64,000 bases of DNA from NCBI RefSeq assembly GCF_014200455.1, contig NZ_JACHBW010000001.1, forward strand, positions 558,001 to 622,000, written 5' to 3'. Positions 17,900 to 27,200 of the stretch are shown here, piece after piece (the first letter of the stretch is position 1; each line of letters starts with the position of its first letter). The stretch is from Paraburkholderia bannensis. GTDB taxonomy: Bacteria; Pseudomonadota; Gammaproteobacteria; Burkholderiales; Burkholderiaceae. The notes below the pieces were generated by a model, which saw only the letters and a program-made list of their open reading frames with translations, made no database searches and was not told the origin of the DNA. A program made the translations under genes and the position numbers.

Positions 17900-18084
17900 C
17901 ACTGATTACCGGCTCGATATCTCGATTAACCGGCGGGCAAAGGATACAACAGGCCGCGCAATCGTGCAGCGCGGTAAAAAACCCGTAGACAAATGACTTG
18001 TGCACTGCACCAAGCCGGCTTGAACCGGCCTCGCGCAGGCTACCGCGCGGCCAGCGCTTCGCTGCTGCCCGGCGCGCCCACGCC

Positions 18085-18876
18085 TTACGGGACATCCCAG
18101 CGCGGCGGCGTTTCGGCGTTGAGCGTGACGCGGAACACGCGCGCTTCGGTGTCGCCGGGATTGCGCAGGCTGTGCGGCTGATCGGCGTCGAACACGATGG
18201 CGTCGCCGGTCGCCAGCAACTGGCGGCGGTCGTGCACGCTCACTTCCAGCGTGCCTTCGCTCACCACCAGATTGACCGTCGTGCCCGGCGCGCGGCGCGT
18301 GCCCGGCTCCGTGTGCAGCGGCGCGATGCGCAGTTCGTGGAATTCGGCGCTGGCCGGGCCGTCTTCGGGATAGAGCGCGCGCGCCGAGTAACGGCCATCG
18401 GCGCTCACGCGGCGCGCGGCGCGATCGGCGGGCAGATGCTCGAAGCCGCTCACGGCATGGCGGCGCAGGAACGCCGACACCGAGACCTTGAGCGCCGCCG
18501 CCACCTTGCACAGCACCTTGATCGACGGCACGCTGCGCGCCGATTCGACCTGCGCCAGCATGGCGCGCGACACGCCCGAGGCACGCGCCAGGGCGTCGAG
18601 CGACAGTTGCCGCTCGGCGCGCAGGCGGGCGAGATTCACGCCGACCAGATATTCGAGTGCGTCGAACGGGCCTTCGCCACGCGCTGCGCCCGACGTTTCG
18701 ACGCCCGACGTTTCGACGCCCGACGTTTCGACGCCCTGAGATGACGTCTGCAACGAAGCATCGTCAGTCAGATCCTGTTGCGAATACTGCGAATCCGCAC
18801 TCCGATGCGTAGTACTGCGATGCACAGTCGAGCGATCGGTTTGTGCGTCTCTCACGAGCGCGAGCGGTGAATGCAT
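18085..18876 (-). CDS. XRE-family regulator with cupin domain
   Basis: A 263-aa DNA-binding regulator: an extended N-terminus, an XRE helix-turn-helix (about residues 75-135, with LSLDALARASGVSRAMLAQVE) and a C-terminal cupin (about 180-255). Such proteins usually repress transport or amino-acid and polyamine catabolic genes and sense a small ligand in the cupin. The N-terminal part is polar and contains three exact copies of GVETS encoded by a 15-bp tandem repeat, possibly variable in number. GGGAGG is placed well before the ATG. The MFS exporter just upstream on the same strand is a plausible target. Confidence 0.9.
   Translation of the reverse strand: MHSPLALVRDAQTDRSTVHRSTTHRSADSQYSQQDLTDDASLQTSSQGVETSGVETSGVETSGAARGEGPFDALEYLVGVNLARLRAERQLSLDALARASGVSRAMLAQVESARSVPSIKVLCKVAAALKVSVSAFLRRHAVSGFEHLPADRAARRVSADGRYSARALYPEDGPASAEFHELRIAPLHTEPGTRRAPGTTVNLVVSEGTLEVSVHDRRQLLATGDAIVFDADQPHSLRNPGDTEARVFRVTLNAETPPRWDVP
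18691..18735 (-). repeat. 15-bp tandem repeat, three exact copies, inside the XRE-cupin gene
   Basis: The unit CGACGTTTCGACGCC (plus strand) occupies 18691-18705, 18706-18720 and 18721-18735 without a mismatch. Being a multiple of three, gain or loss of a copy changes only the length of the linker. Confidence 0.9.
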
Positions 18877-19038
18877 GGCTGCCTCCCAGGCGCGCCGTTA
18901 TTGGCGCTAGAGCTTGAATGGAGGCAAGACTAGCATCGCGCCCTGCCGCGCCCAACGAAGTTATCTTCACACTGATATCAGCATTGCAGAGCGCGATTTC
19001 GGGAAAGCTTTCGCATCCTGAAGATATGCGTGGGCGCT

Positions 19039-20232
19039 TTAGCAGGCGTCCTGCTGCACGGCCACGTTGACCGTACCGGCGACAGACGAATTGCGCGCAT
19101 CCAGCCGCGCCGCCAGCCACGTCAGCACGAGCGCCGCGATCGCCACCACTGCCGCCACCCACGGCAGCGCGTCGAGCGCCACGCCGCGCTCGATCGCCAG
19201 GCCCCCCAGCCACGCGCCCAGCGCATTGCCCATGTTGAACGCGCCGATGTTGAGCGTGGAGGCGAGATTGGGCGCGGCGGCGGCCTTCGCCACCACGCGC
19301 ATCTGCAGCGGCGGCACGGTGGCGAACGCGGCGACGCCCCACACGAACAGCGTGATGGCAGCGGCCACGCTCGAATGACTGGTCTTCGTGAAGATCGCCA
19401 TGACCACGGCGAGCGCGACGAGAATGCCCATCAGCGAAGGCATCAGCGCGCGGTCCGCCAGCTTGCCGCCGAGCGTGTTGCCCAGCGTCAGGCCCACGCC
19501 GAACAGCACGAGCATCAACGTCACGCCGCGCGGCGAGAAACCGCTCACCTGTTCGAGGATCGGCGCGATGTAGGTGAACACCACGAATACGCCGCCAAAA
19601 CCCAGCACCGTCATGCCGAGCGCCATCCACACCTGCGGATCGCGCAGCACGCGTACTTCGTGGCCAAGGCTCACCGGGCCGCTGTCATGCTTGTTCGGTA
19701 CGAGCGCGCTCACGCCGATGAGCGAAATCACGCCGAGCGCGCTCACGATCCAGAACGCCACGCGCCAGCCGAACTGCTGGCCAATTGCCGTGCCGAACGG
19801 CACGCCCAGCACCGTGGCGAGCGTGAGGCCGGAAAACATCAGCGCGATCGCCGACGCGCGCTTCTCCTGCGGCACGAGCGACGCCGCGACCACCGCGCCG
19901 ATCCCGAAAAACGAGCCGTGCGCGAACGAGGCCACGACGCGCGCGACCATCAGCAGCGAATAGTTGTCGGCGAGCGCGCACAGCACGTTGCCGATGATGA
20001 ACACGCCCATCAGCAGTTGCAGCGCGAGCTTGCGCGGCATGCGGCTGGTGAGCACGGCGAGCACCGGCGCGCCCACGGCCACGCCCAGCGCGTAGCCGGT
20101 CACGAGCAGCCCGGCGGCGGGAATCGTCACGCCCAGATCGCGCGCGACGTCGGGCAGCAAGCCCATGATGAGGAACTCGGTGGTGCCGATGGCAAAGGCG
20201 CTGATCGCCAGCGCAAGCAAGGGGATAGGCAT
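19039..20232 (-). CDS. MFS transporter of the AraJ/DHA1 type
   Basis: A 397-aa inner-membrane exporter with 12 predicted helices. The opening AISAFAIGTTEFLIMGLLPDVA is the family signature of the DHA1 group that exports arabinose, purine ribonucleosides or drugs. ATG at 20232 follows AGGAGA at six bases, and the protein then begins MPIPLLALA as in relatives. It lies directly downstream of the VOC gene on the same strand (gap about 60 bases), so the two may be co-transcribed. The substrate is unknown. Confidence 0.9.
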   Translation of the reverse strand: MPIPLLALAISAFAIGTTEFLIMGLLPDVARDLGVTIPAAGLLVTGYALGVAVGAPVLAVLTSRMPRKLALQLLMGVFIIGNVLCALADNYSLLMVARVVASFAHGSFFGIGAVVAASLVPQEKRASAIALMFSGLTLATVLGVPFGTAIGQQFGWRVAFWIVSALGVISLIGVSALVPNKHDSGPVSLGHEVRVLRDPQVWMALGMTVLGFGGVFVVFTYIAPILEQVSGFSPRGVTLMLVLFGVGLTLGNTLGGKLADRALMPSLMGILVALAVVMAIFTKTSHSSVAAAITLFVWGVAAFATVPPLQMRVVAKAAAAPNLASTLNIGAFNMGNALGAWLGGLAIERGVALDALPWVAAVVAIAALVLTWLAARLDARNSSVAGTVNVAVQQDAC

Positions 20233-20291
20233 CGATATTCTCCTGATGGCCTGAGATGTCAATAAAAGCGGGGGCTACGAGGTGCGCGTCG

Positions 20292-20669
20292 TCAGGCAGC
20301 CGAGGTCACGAACTCGACGACGACGCCCGGCGCCAGCGCCACGAACAACTGGCGCTCGCCGCTCAGCGGCACGTCCGCGAGTTGATACGGCGCGTCGTGC
20401 CTGGCGAGCCGCGCGAGCAGCGCCTGCCATTCGTCGCCGGGCGCGACGCGAAACGCCACGTGATCGAAACGCGGCGTCACGCGAGCGGGCCGCGCGCCGG
20501 GCATCGTCGACTCGACCAGATGAATCACGGGCCGACCTTCGGCGTAAAGCCAGTAGCCGCCGACCGAAAACGGCGGACGCGGGCCGTTTTCCAGCCCGGC
20601 GATATCGCAGAAAAAGCGCCGCGCGCCTTCCAGATCGGGCGTGACGAGCGTGACGTGATCGAGTTGCAT
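20292..20669 (-). CDS. VOC-superfamily (glyoxalase-like) protein
   Basis: A 125-aa protein of the vicinal oxygen chelate fold. The pattern MQLDHVTLVTPDLEGARRFF, a central FDHVAFRV and a C-terminal VVVEFVTS supplies the His/His/Glu type metal ligands. Glyoxalases, dioxygenases and fosfomycin or bleomycin resistance proteins share this fold; the activity is not defined. ATG at 20669 has GGAG five bases upstream, and the long in-frame extension is not coding. It is divergent from the LysR gene, which probably regulates it and the exporter downstream. Confidence 0.85.
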   Translation of the reverse strand: MQLDHVTLVTPDLEGARRFFCDIAGLENGPRPPFSVGGYWLYAEGRPVIHLVESTMPGARPARVTPRFDHVAFRVAPGDEWQALLARLARHDAPYQLADVPLSGERQLFVALAPGVVVEFVTSAA

Positions 20670-20805
20670 GGCGGCTCCAGCGCACCGGTAAGACCGGAAA
20701 TAAAGCGAAACCCTGAAAACACGCGCATTGTCGGTGCTCCACGTCCTTTTGATAATTGGCGTAGCATTTGAAGCATTTTCAATCGCTATCGAATAATCAT
20801 CGGCT

Positions 20806-21834
20806 ATGGACAATCTCGGCGACGTGCGGCTTTTCGTGGAAGCGGCGCGACTCGGCAGCCTCTCGGCGGCGGGCCGCAAACTGGGCCTCTCGCCCGCCGC
20901 GGCGAGCGCACGCCTCGCGCGGCTCGAAACCGAATTGCATGCGCGCCTGTTTGACCGCACGACCCGCCAGCTGCGCCTGACCGACGAGGGCCGCAGCTAT
21001 CTCACCTGCAGCGAGCACGCGCTGCGTTCGCTCGACGACGCCAAGGCCGCGCTTCAGGAGGGCCAGAATGCCGTGCGCGGCAAGGTGCGGATTTCGGCGA
21101 CTTCCGATTTCGGCCGCAATCTGCTGATGAAATGGCTCGACGAATTCCGCGCGCGCTATCCCGAGGTGCGCTTCGCGCTCACGCTCACGGATTCGATCTC
21201 GAATCTCCTGCAGGAAGACATCGATCTGGCGATCCGCTTCGGCACGCCGGCGGACAGTTCATTGATCGCCCGGCGGCTCGCGCCGAACCCGCGCGTGCTA
21301 TGCGCCGCGCCCGGCTATATCGCGCAGCACGGCGAGCCGCGCGAGCCCGCCGATCTGGCCCGATTCGATTGCATGGTGATCGGCTCGCCTTCCGGGCCGG
21401 TGAACGAGTGGCGCTTCACGCGCGGCGGCGGGGCGCACGCCGAAACGCAAACCTACGTCGTCCCGCTGGAAAACGCGCTGGAAAGCTCTGATGGCGAGGT
21501 GGTGCGGCAGTGGACGTTGTGCGGTTATGGGCTATCGGTGAAATCGATCTGGGATGTGGCCGACGACCTGCGCGCGGGACGCCTGCGGATCGTCATGCCG
21601 CACTGGCGCTATGCCGAACAGCCCGTGCACGCGATCTATCACCGCAACCGCTATCTGGCGCCGCGCGTGCGGGCGCTGCTGGATTTTCTGGCCGGGCGCT
21701 TCGAGCAGACGGCTCACGAACTCGATTCGCTGGTGCCCTGTTGCGAACCCAAATCGGGCGATGCGGACGATTCAAAGGCTGTGGCGCAGCACGCCACAGC
21801 CCGCGTGCGGCGGCGCAAAGCCGTGAACGCATAA
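20806..21834 (+). CDS. LysR-family transcriptional regulator
   Basis: A 342-aa regulator with an N-terminal winged HTH (about residues 1-60; LSAAGRKLGLSPAAASARLARLE) and a periplasmic-binding-like effector domain (about 90-290). The tail after about residue 300 is a polar extension rich in Ala and Arg, longer than normal. It is transcribed away from the VOC-MFS pair across a 136-bp gap, the classic layout for a LysR activator and its target. A -10-like TATAAT at 21838 near its stop codon may begin the miaB transcript. Confidence 0.92.
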   Translation: MDNLGDVRLFVEAARLGSLSAAGRKLGLSPAAASARLARLETELHARLFDRTTRQLRLTDEGRSYLTCSEHALRSLDDAKAALQEGQNAVRGKVRISATSDFGRNLLMKWLDEFRARYPEVRFALTLTDSISNLLQEDIDLAIRFGTPADSSLIARRLAPNPRVLCAAPGYIAQHGEPREPADLARFDCMVIGSPSGPVNEWRFTRGGGAHAETQTYVVPLENALESSDGEVVRQWTLCGYGLSVKSIWDVADDLRAGRLRIVMPHWRYAEQPVHAIYHRNRYLAPRVRALLDFLAGRFEQTAHELDSLVPCCEPKSGDADDSKAVAQHATARVRRRKAVNA

Positions 21835-22097
21835 GGCTATAATGTCGGATTCGGCTGAACGATGGTTCGCGTAGCAAACCGGCGGCAAAAAAGCGTCAAT
21901 GCGACAGTGCAAAATCGTGCGCAAGCGCAAAAGCAGCATCAGCAAAAAGCCGCCAGCGAACCGCCCCACCGTGCGCCCCAAGCCTTCGCGGCGAGGCCAC
22001 CTGCTTCAGCCCTCATTTTTCACCGTAGTCCCGACGTGCATTTCGTGCATCAACCGGACGACGCCCCCAGGTGAACCACTGCGAACGGCGAAACCCG

Positions 22098-23471
22098 ATG
22101 ACCAAGAAAGTTTATGTAAAGACCTTTGGCTGCCAGATGAACGAGTACGACTCCGACAAGATGGTCGACGTACTCGGCGCGGCTGAAGGCCTCGTGAAAA
22201 CCGACACGCCCGAAGATGCGGACGTGATCCTGTTCAACACCTGCTCGGTGCGCGAAAAGGCGCAGGAAAAGGTGTTCTCCGACCTCGGCCGCGTGCGCGA
22301 ACTGAAGGAAGCCAACCCTGACCTGCTGATCGGAGTGGGCGGCTGCGTGGCGAGCCAGGAAGGCGCGGCCATCGTGCAGCGCGCTCCGTACGTGGATCTG
22401 GTGTTCGGCCCGCAGACCCTGCACCGCCTGCCGCAGATGATCGACGCGCGCCGTGCCTCGGGCCGCGCCCAGGTCGACATCACCTTCCCCGAAATCGAAA
22501 AATTCGACCATCTGCCGCCCGCGCGCGTGGAAGGCCCGAGCGCCTTCGTTTCGATCATGGAAGGCTGCTCCAAGTACTGCAGCTACTGCGTGGTGCCCTA
22601 CACGCGCGGCGAAGAAGTCTCGCGTCCGCTGGACGATGTGCTGACCGAAGTCGCCGGTCTCGCCGACCAGGGCGTGCGTGAAGTCACGCTGCTCGGCCAG
22701 AACGTGAACGCCTATCTGGGCGCGCTCACGCAAGGCGCAACCGATGTCGCCGACTTCGCCACGCTGATCGAATACGTCGCGGAAATCCCCGGCATCGAGC
22801 GCATCCGCTACACCACTTCGCATCCGAAGGAATTCACGCAGCGCCTGATCGACACCTACGCCAAGGTGCCCAAGCTCGTGAGCCATCTGCACCTGCCGGT
22901 GCAGCACGGTTCGGACCGCGTGCTGATGGCGATGAAGCGCGGCTACACGGTGCTCGAATACAAGTCGGTGATCCGCAAGCTGCGCGCGATCCGTCCGGAC
23001 CTGTCGCTGTCGACGGACATCATCGTCGGCTTCCCGGGCGAGACGGAAGAAGACTTCGAGAAGACCATGAAGCTCGTCGAAGACATGAGCTACGACACCA
23101 GCTTCTCGTTCATCTACAGCCCGCGCCCGGGCACGCCCGCCGCGAATCTCGAAGACGACACGCCGCGCGAAGTGAAGCTCAAGCGTCTGCAGCATCTGCA
23201 GGCCACGATCGAAGAGAACGTGCAGCGCATCAGCGCGTCGATGGTCGGCAAGATCGAGCGCATTCTGGTCGAAGGCCCGTCGCGCAAGGACCCGAGCGAA
23301 CTGTCGGGCCGCACGGAAAACAACCGTGTGGTGAACTTCCCGGCGCCGCTCGCCTCGCACGCCCGCCTGATCGGCCAGATGATCGACGTGAAGATCAATC
23401 ACGCTTACCCGCACTCGCTGCGCGGCGAACTCGTGCTCGCGCACGAGGGCAATGCGACGGTTTCGCACTAA
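22098..23471 (+). CDS. miaB: tRNA-2-methylthio-N6-dimethylallyladenosine synthase
   Basis: A 457-aa radical-SAM methylthiotransferase that modifies A37 of tRNAs reading UNN codons. The UPF0004 domain carries Cys12, Cys49 and Cys83 for one 4Fe-4S cluster. The radical-SAM core has CSKYCSYC (Cys157, 161 and 164) for the second, and a TRAM RNA-binding domain ends the protein. It is the first gene of the core cluster with phoH, ybeY and corC, as in E. coli miaB-ybeZ-ybeY-ybeX. ATG at 22098 is the conserved start ([15 protein letters not shown]). Confidence 0.97.
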   Translation: MTKKVYVKTFGCQMNEYDSDKMVDVLGAAEGLVKTDTPEDADVILFNTCSVREKAQEKVFSDLGRVRELKEANPDLLIGVGGCVASQEGAAIVQRAPYVDLVFGPQTLHRLPQMIDARRASGRAQVDITFPEIEKFDHLPPARVEGPSAFVSIMEGCSKYCSYCVVPYTRGEEVSRPLDDVLTEVAGLADQGVREVTLLGQNVNAYLGALTQGATDVADFATLIEYVAEIPGIERIRYTTSHPKEFTQRLIDTYAKVPKLVSHLHLPVQHGSDRVLMAMKRGYTVLEYKSVIRKLRAIRPDLSLSTDIIVGFPGETEEDFEKTMKLVEDMSYDTSFSFIYSPRPGTPAANLEDDTPREVKLKRLQHLQATIEENVQRISASMVGKIERILVEGPSRKDPSELSGRTENNRVVNFPAPLASHARLIGQMIDVKINHAYPHSLRGELVLAHEGNATVSH

Positions 23472-23523
23472 GCAACGCATCAGGCAACCCAAGATCCACG
23501 GAACACGGGAGTTCAGAGACACC

Positions 23524-24624
23524 TTGAAGCCGAATCAGCAGCATCTGGAATTCACCGCGCCGCACGAAGACAACGCGCGCCTGGCCAACCTCTGCGGTCC
23601 GCTCGACGAGAACCTGCGGCAGATCGAGCTGGCGCTCGACGTCACGCTCGCGCGCCGCGGCCATCGCATCACGATCCGCGGGCGCGGCGCGAAACTCGCG
23701 CTCGCCGCGCTCGAAAACGTCTACAAAAACGCGCGCGATCCGCTATCCGTGGACGATATCCAGCTTGCGCTGGTCGAGGCGCGCCATCCGGCTGCGATGG
23801 GTAGCCACGGCAGCAACGGCAGCGCGCGCGGCGGGAACGGCAATGGCAACGGTGAAACGGAAGTCGATCCGCGTTTTCGCGGCGATCCCGATCATCCGTT
23901 CGACGAGCCCGCAGGCCTCGATATCGACATCGAGGAACAAGGCCCGAAGCTGTACACGCGTCGCGCCGACCTGCGCGGTCGCACGCCCGCGCAGCGCGAG
24001 TACCTCAAGCAGATCATTTCGCATGACGTGACTTTCGGCATCGGGCCGGCGGGCACGGGCAAGACCTATCTCGCGGTGGCCTGCGCCGTCGACGCGCTGG
24101 AGCGCGATCAGGTCAAGCGCATCGTGCTGACGCGTCCGGCCGTGGAGGCGGGCGAACGGCTGGGCTTCCTGCCCGGCGATCTGTCGCAGAAGGTCGATCC
24201 GTATCTGCGTCCGCTCTATGACGCGCTGTACGATCTGCTCGGTTTCGACAAGACGGCGAAGATGTTCGAGCGCCAGATGATCGAAATCGCACCGCTCGCC
24301 TATATGCGCGGTCGCACGCTCAATCACGCGTTCATCATCCTGGACGAGGCGCAGAACACCACGCCCGAGCAGATGAAGATGTTCCTCACGCGTATCGGCT
24401 TTGGCTCGAAGGCGGTCGTGACCGGCGACACCACGCAGATTGACTTGCCGCGCGGCCACAAGAGCGGCCTGATCGAGGCGCAACACGTGCTCAATGAGGT
24501 CCGCGGCATCGCCGTCACGCACTTCACGAGCGCGGACGTGGTGCGTCATCCGCTGGTCGCACGCATCGTCGAAGCCTACGACGCGCACGCGAAGAAGGAC
24601 GCCAACGCGGCGGACGCGCGCTAA
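23524..24624 (+). CDS. phoH: PhoH-like ATPase (YbeZ)
   Basis: A 366-aa cytoplasmic NTPase linked to ribosome maturation with YbeY. An N-terminal KH-like region is joined by a Gly/Asn/Ser-rich linker (about residues 93-112) to the PhoH domain, which has Walker A GPAGTGKT (174-181), [17 protein letters not shown] and a Walker B IILDEAQN. The TTG at 23524 was chosen because it gives the family start ([12 protein letters not shown]); an ATG at 23452 overlaps the miaB end and adds 24 basic residues. It follows miaB by about 50 bases and precedes ybeY by 25. Confidence 0.93.
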   Translation: MKPNQQHLEFTAPHEDNARLANLCGPLDENLRQIELALDVTLARRGHRITIRGRGAKLALAALENVYKNARDPLSVDDIQLALVEARHPAAMGSHGSNGSARGGNGNGNGETEVDPRFRGDPDHPFDEPAGLDIDIEEQGPKLYTRRADLRGRTPAQREYLKQIISHDVTFGIGPAGTGKTYLAVACAVDALERDQVKRIVLTRPAVEAGERLGFLPGDLSQKVDPYLRPLYDALYDLLGFDKTAKMFERQMIEIAPLAYMRGRTLNHAFIILDEAQNTTPEQMKMFLTRIGFGSKAVVTGDTTQIDLPRGHKSGLIEAQHVLNEVRGIAVTHFTSADVVRHPLVARIVEAYDAHAKKDANAADAR

Positions 24625-24649
24625 CGCGCCACGAAGCCGAAAGCACACC

Positions 24650-25111
24650 ATGGCACCCGCACCGAAACTCAAACTGAACGTGCAGTTCCCTGCCGCGAAG
24701 GCTTTCCCCGAGCACAAGGCCGCGCTGCCCCGCGCAACCGTGGCCGCGTGGATCAAGGCGGCGCTGTTCGCCGACGCGGAACTGACCGTGCGCTTCGTCG
24801 ACGCCGAAGAAGGCCGCACGCTCAACCGCACCTATCGCGGCAAGGACTACGCCACCAACGTCCTCACCTTCGCCTATGCCGAGAGCGAGGACGACCCCGT
24901 CACCGGCGACCTGATCCTCTGCTGCCCGGTGGTGGCGAAGGAAGCCGCCGAGCAGGGCAAGCCGCTGTCGGCGCACTATGCTCACCTGCTGGTGCACGGC
25001 GCGCTGCACGCGCAAGGCTACGACCACGAGGACGACGCCGAAGCGCAAGAGATGGAAGGCATCGAAACCGAAGTCCTCGCCTCGCTCGGCTTTCCCGATC
25101 CGTACAAGTAA
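24650..25111 (+). CDS. ybeY: rRNA maturation endoribonuclease YbeY
   Basis: A 153-aa metalloprotein needed for 16S rRNA 3'-end maturation and 70S quality control. The hallmark zinc site [11 protein letters not shown] is present, with His116, His120 and His126. The Arg (about 59) in the conserved [16 protein letters not shown] block is also kept. It sits between phoH and a ChaC-like gene; YbeZ and YbeY are known partners. The ATG at 24650 gives a normal family length. Confidence 0.96.
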   Translation: MAPAPKLKLNVQFPAAKAFPEHKAALPRATVAAWIKAALFADAELTVRFVDAEEGRTLNRTYRGKDYATNVLTFAYAESEDDPVTGDLILCCPVVAKEAAEQGKPLSAHYAHLLVHGALHAQGYDHEDDAEAQEMEGIETEVLASLGFPDPYK

Positions 25112-25155
25112 GGGCACGATCGCACGATCCACCCTGCTCTTCTGCCCAGCCCGAT

Positions 25156-25893
25156 ATGAACGACAAACGCGCGAACGTTTCTGGTGAAGTGACTGGCTCC
25201 CCGATCGACGAGCCGGCGGAGAGCGCGGTGCCTGATCCGGCGCAATATCCGGCGCCTGAACCGTCGCCTTGTCCAGGCTATCCGCCATTTCTCGGCGAGC
25301 CGAAACTCCTCACCGAAGACGAACTGCGCGCCTCGCTCGATTGCACGCTCCAGCAATGGGACGGCAAGAGCGATATCTGGCTTTTCGGCTATGGCTCACT
25401 GATCTGGAACCCCGGTTTGCCGACCGTCGAGAACGTGCGCTCGCGCGTGCACGGCTACCATCGCGGCCTCTATCTCTGGTCGCGTGTGAATCGCGGCACG
25501 CCGGAGCAACCGGGCCTCGTGCTCGCGCTCGATCGCGGCGGCTCGTGTGCGGGCGTGGCATTTCGCCTCGCTGCAGAAGGGGTGATGCCGCATATGGAGG
25601 CGCTGTGGCGTCGCGAAATGCCGATGGGCTCGTACCGGCCTGCCTGGCTGCCCTGCGTGCTCGCGGACGGCCGGCGCGTTTCGGCGCTCGCTTTCGTCAT
25701 GCGCCGGGAGGCGGCCACCTACACCGGCAAGCTCGACGAGAACACCGTGCGCACGGTGTTCGGCTGCGCGAGCGGGCGCTACGGCACCACGCTCGACTAC
25801 GTGCGCCGCACCGTCACGGCACTGCGCGAGAGCGGCATGCCGGATCGCTCGCTTGAGCGGTTGCTGGTGCGGTGTGCGGGCGAACAAGGCTGA
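25156..25893 (+). CDS. ChaC-like gamma-glutamylcyclotransferase
   Basis: A 245-aa protein of the ChaC family, which cleaves glutathione to 5-oxoproline and Cys-Gly. The substrate loop FGYGSLIWNPG is present, and the catalytic Glu is in the RREMPMGSY segment. The C-terminal part matches the family (TVFGCASGRYGTTLDYV). The first 50 residues are Pro/Glu-rich and disordered, an extension compared with E. coli ChaC. It lies between ybeY and corC, a place with no equivalent in E. coli, and may be read as part of the same operon. Confidence 0.88.
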   Translation: MNDKRANVSGEVTGSPIDEPAESAVPDPAQYPAPEPSPCPGYPPFLGEPKLLTEDELRASLDCTLQQWDGKSDIWLFGYGSLIWNPGLPTVENVRSRVHGYHRGLYLWSRVNRGTPEQPGLVLALDRGGSCAGVAFRLAAEGVMPHMEALWRREMPMGSYRPAWLPCVLADGRRVSALAFVMRREAATYTGKLDENTVRTVFGCASGRYGTTLDYVRRTVTALRESGMPDRSLERLLVRCAGEQG

Positions 25894-26089
25894 GATCCGC
25901 GCACAAAGCCGCCCTTCAGGCAACCCGAGCCCAATTTTGACGCACCGCGCGATCCCCGCCCATCTGCGATAGGATTGACTGATACGATCGCCTGCGTGAC
26001 GTGCCATACATGGCCGCGCCACACGCATGATGTATCCTTTCCCTTCCGCAACAGCGCGCCCGGCCACGACAGGCCAAGGGCGCACCACC

Positions 26090-26983
26090 ATGAACGACTC
26101 CTATCCCAGTCGACGATTGACCGACAAACCGCAGGAAAAGCGCTCCCTTCTTGAGCGGCTGACCGACTTCATCTCGCCCGAGCCGGACTCGCGCAGCGAG
26201 CTTCTCGAAATCCTCCAGGATGCGCACGCGCGCAATCTGATCGACGCGGATTCGCTGTCGATGATCGAAGGCGTTTTCCAGGTGTCCGAGCTATGCGCGC
26301 GCGACATGATGGTGCCGCGCGCCCAGATGGACGCGATCAACATCGCCGAGAGCCCCGACGATTTCATCCCCTTCGTGCTGGAAAAAGCGCACTCGCGCTA
26401 TCCGGTCTATGAGGGCAACCGCGATAACGTAATCGGCGTGCTGCTCGCGAAAGATCTGCTGCGCTACTACGCCGAAGAGGAATTCGACGTGCGCGGCATG
26501 CTGCGTCCGGCCGTCTTCATCCCCGAGTCGAAGCGCCTGAACGTGCTGCTGCACGACTTTCGCCAGAACCGCAATCACATTGCCATCGTCGTGGACGAGT
26601 ACGGCGGCGTGGCGGGCCTCATCACGATCGAGGATGTGCTGGAACAGATCGTCGGCGATATCGAGGACGAGTACGACTTCGACGAGGAAAGCGGCAACAT
26701 CATCGCCTCGCCGGATGGGCGCTTTCGCGTGCGCGCGCTGACCGAAATCGAGCAGTTCAACGAGTCGTTCGGCACCCATTATTCGGACGAGGAAGTCGAT
26801 ACGATCGGCGGGTTCGTCACGAATCACTTCGGCCACGTGCCGCATCGCGGCGAGAAAGTGCGCATCGACGATCTGATCTTCGAAGTGCTGCGCGCCGACG
26901 CGCGCCAGGTCCACATGCTGCTGGTGCGCCGCGACCCGATGGCCGGCCAGCGCGAAGCCGTGCTGGCGCCGCCGGGCACCTGA
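26090..26983 (+). CDS. corC: CorC/YbeX-type CBS-domain protein
   Basis: A 297-aa cytosolic protein. Two CBS domains (about residues 75-200) bind adenine nucleotides, and a CorC_HlyC domain (about 210-290) follows. It was linked to Mg2+/Co2+ efflux in Salmonella and more recently to ribosome function with YbeY and YbeZ. The motif MMVPRAQMDAI and the segment DEYGGVAGLITIEDVLEQIVGDI are typical. The ATG at 26090 was chosen as family start (MNDSYPSRR). A terminator lies between it and lnt. Confidence 0.93.
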   Translation: MNDSYPSRRLTDKPQEKRSLLERLTDFISPEPDSRSELLEILQDAHARNLIDADSLSMIEGVFQVSELCARDMMVPRAQMDAINIAESPDDFIPFVLEKAHSRYPVYEGNRDNVIGVLLAKDLLRYYAEEEFDVRGMLRPAVFIPESKRLNVLLHDFRQNRNHIAIVVDEYGGVAGLITIEDVLEQIVGDIEDEYDFDEESGNIIASPDGRFRVRALTEIEQFNESFGTHYSDEEVDTIGGFVTNHFGHVPHRGEKVRIDDLIFEVLRADARQVHMLLVRRDPMAGQREAVLAPPGT

Positions 26984-27004
26984 GCCCGCGCCCTGCGATG
27001 AACG

Positions 27005-27034
27005 AACGCCGGCCTTAGCGCCGGCGTTTTTTCT
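27005..27034 (+). terminator. Terminator after corC
   Basis: A 9-bp perfect stem AACGCCGGC / GCCGGCGTT with a six-base loop and a run of T. It suggests that lnt has its own promoter. Confidence 0.85.
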
Positions 27035-27200
27035 TCCACTGATCGATCCCCACCACGATTCCTCCGACACCGCGAAATCCTGTCGCGCGAAAATGCTATC
27101 GTTGCGCTCGCTGTGCGCCGTGCGCGCAGCGAGCCTTTCGAAACGCAACACAACCGCGCCCCGAGCGCGCCTGCAGCCGCACCGCAGCCACAGCATACTC

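Noticed and set aside
22050..23522. 490-codon minus-strand frame opposite miaB
   Set aside because: miaB has all cluster cysteines; the opposite frame has no recognisable features.
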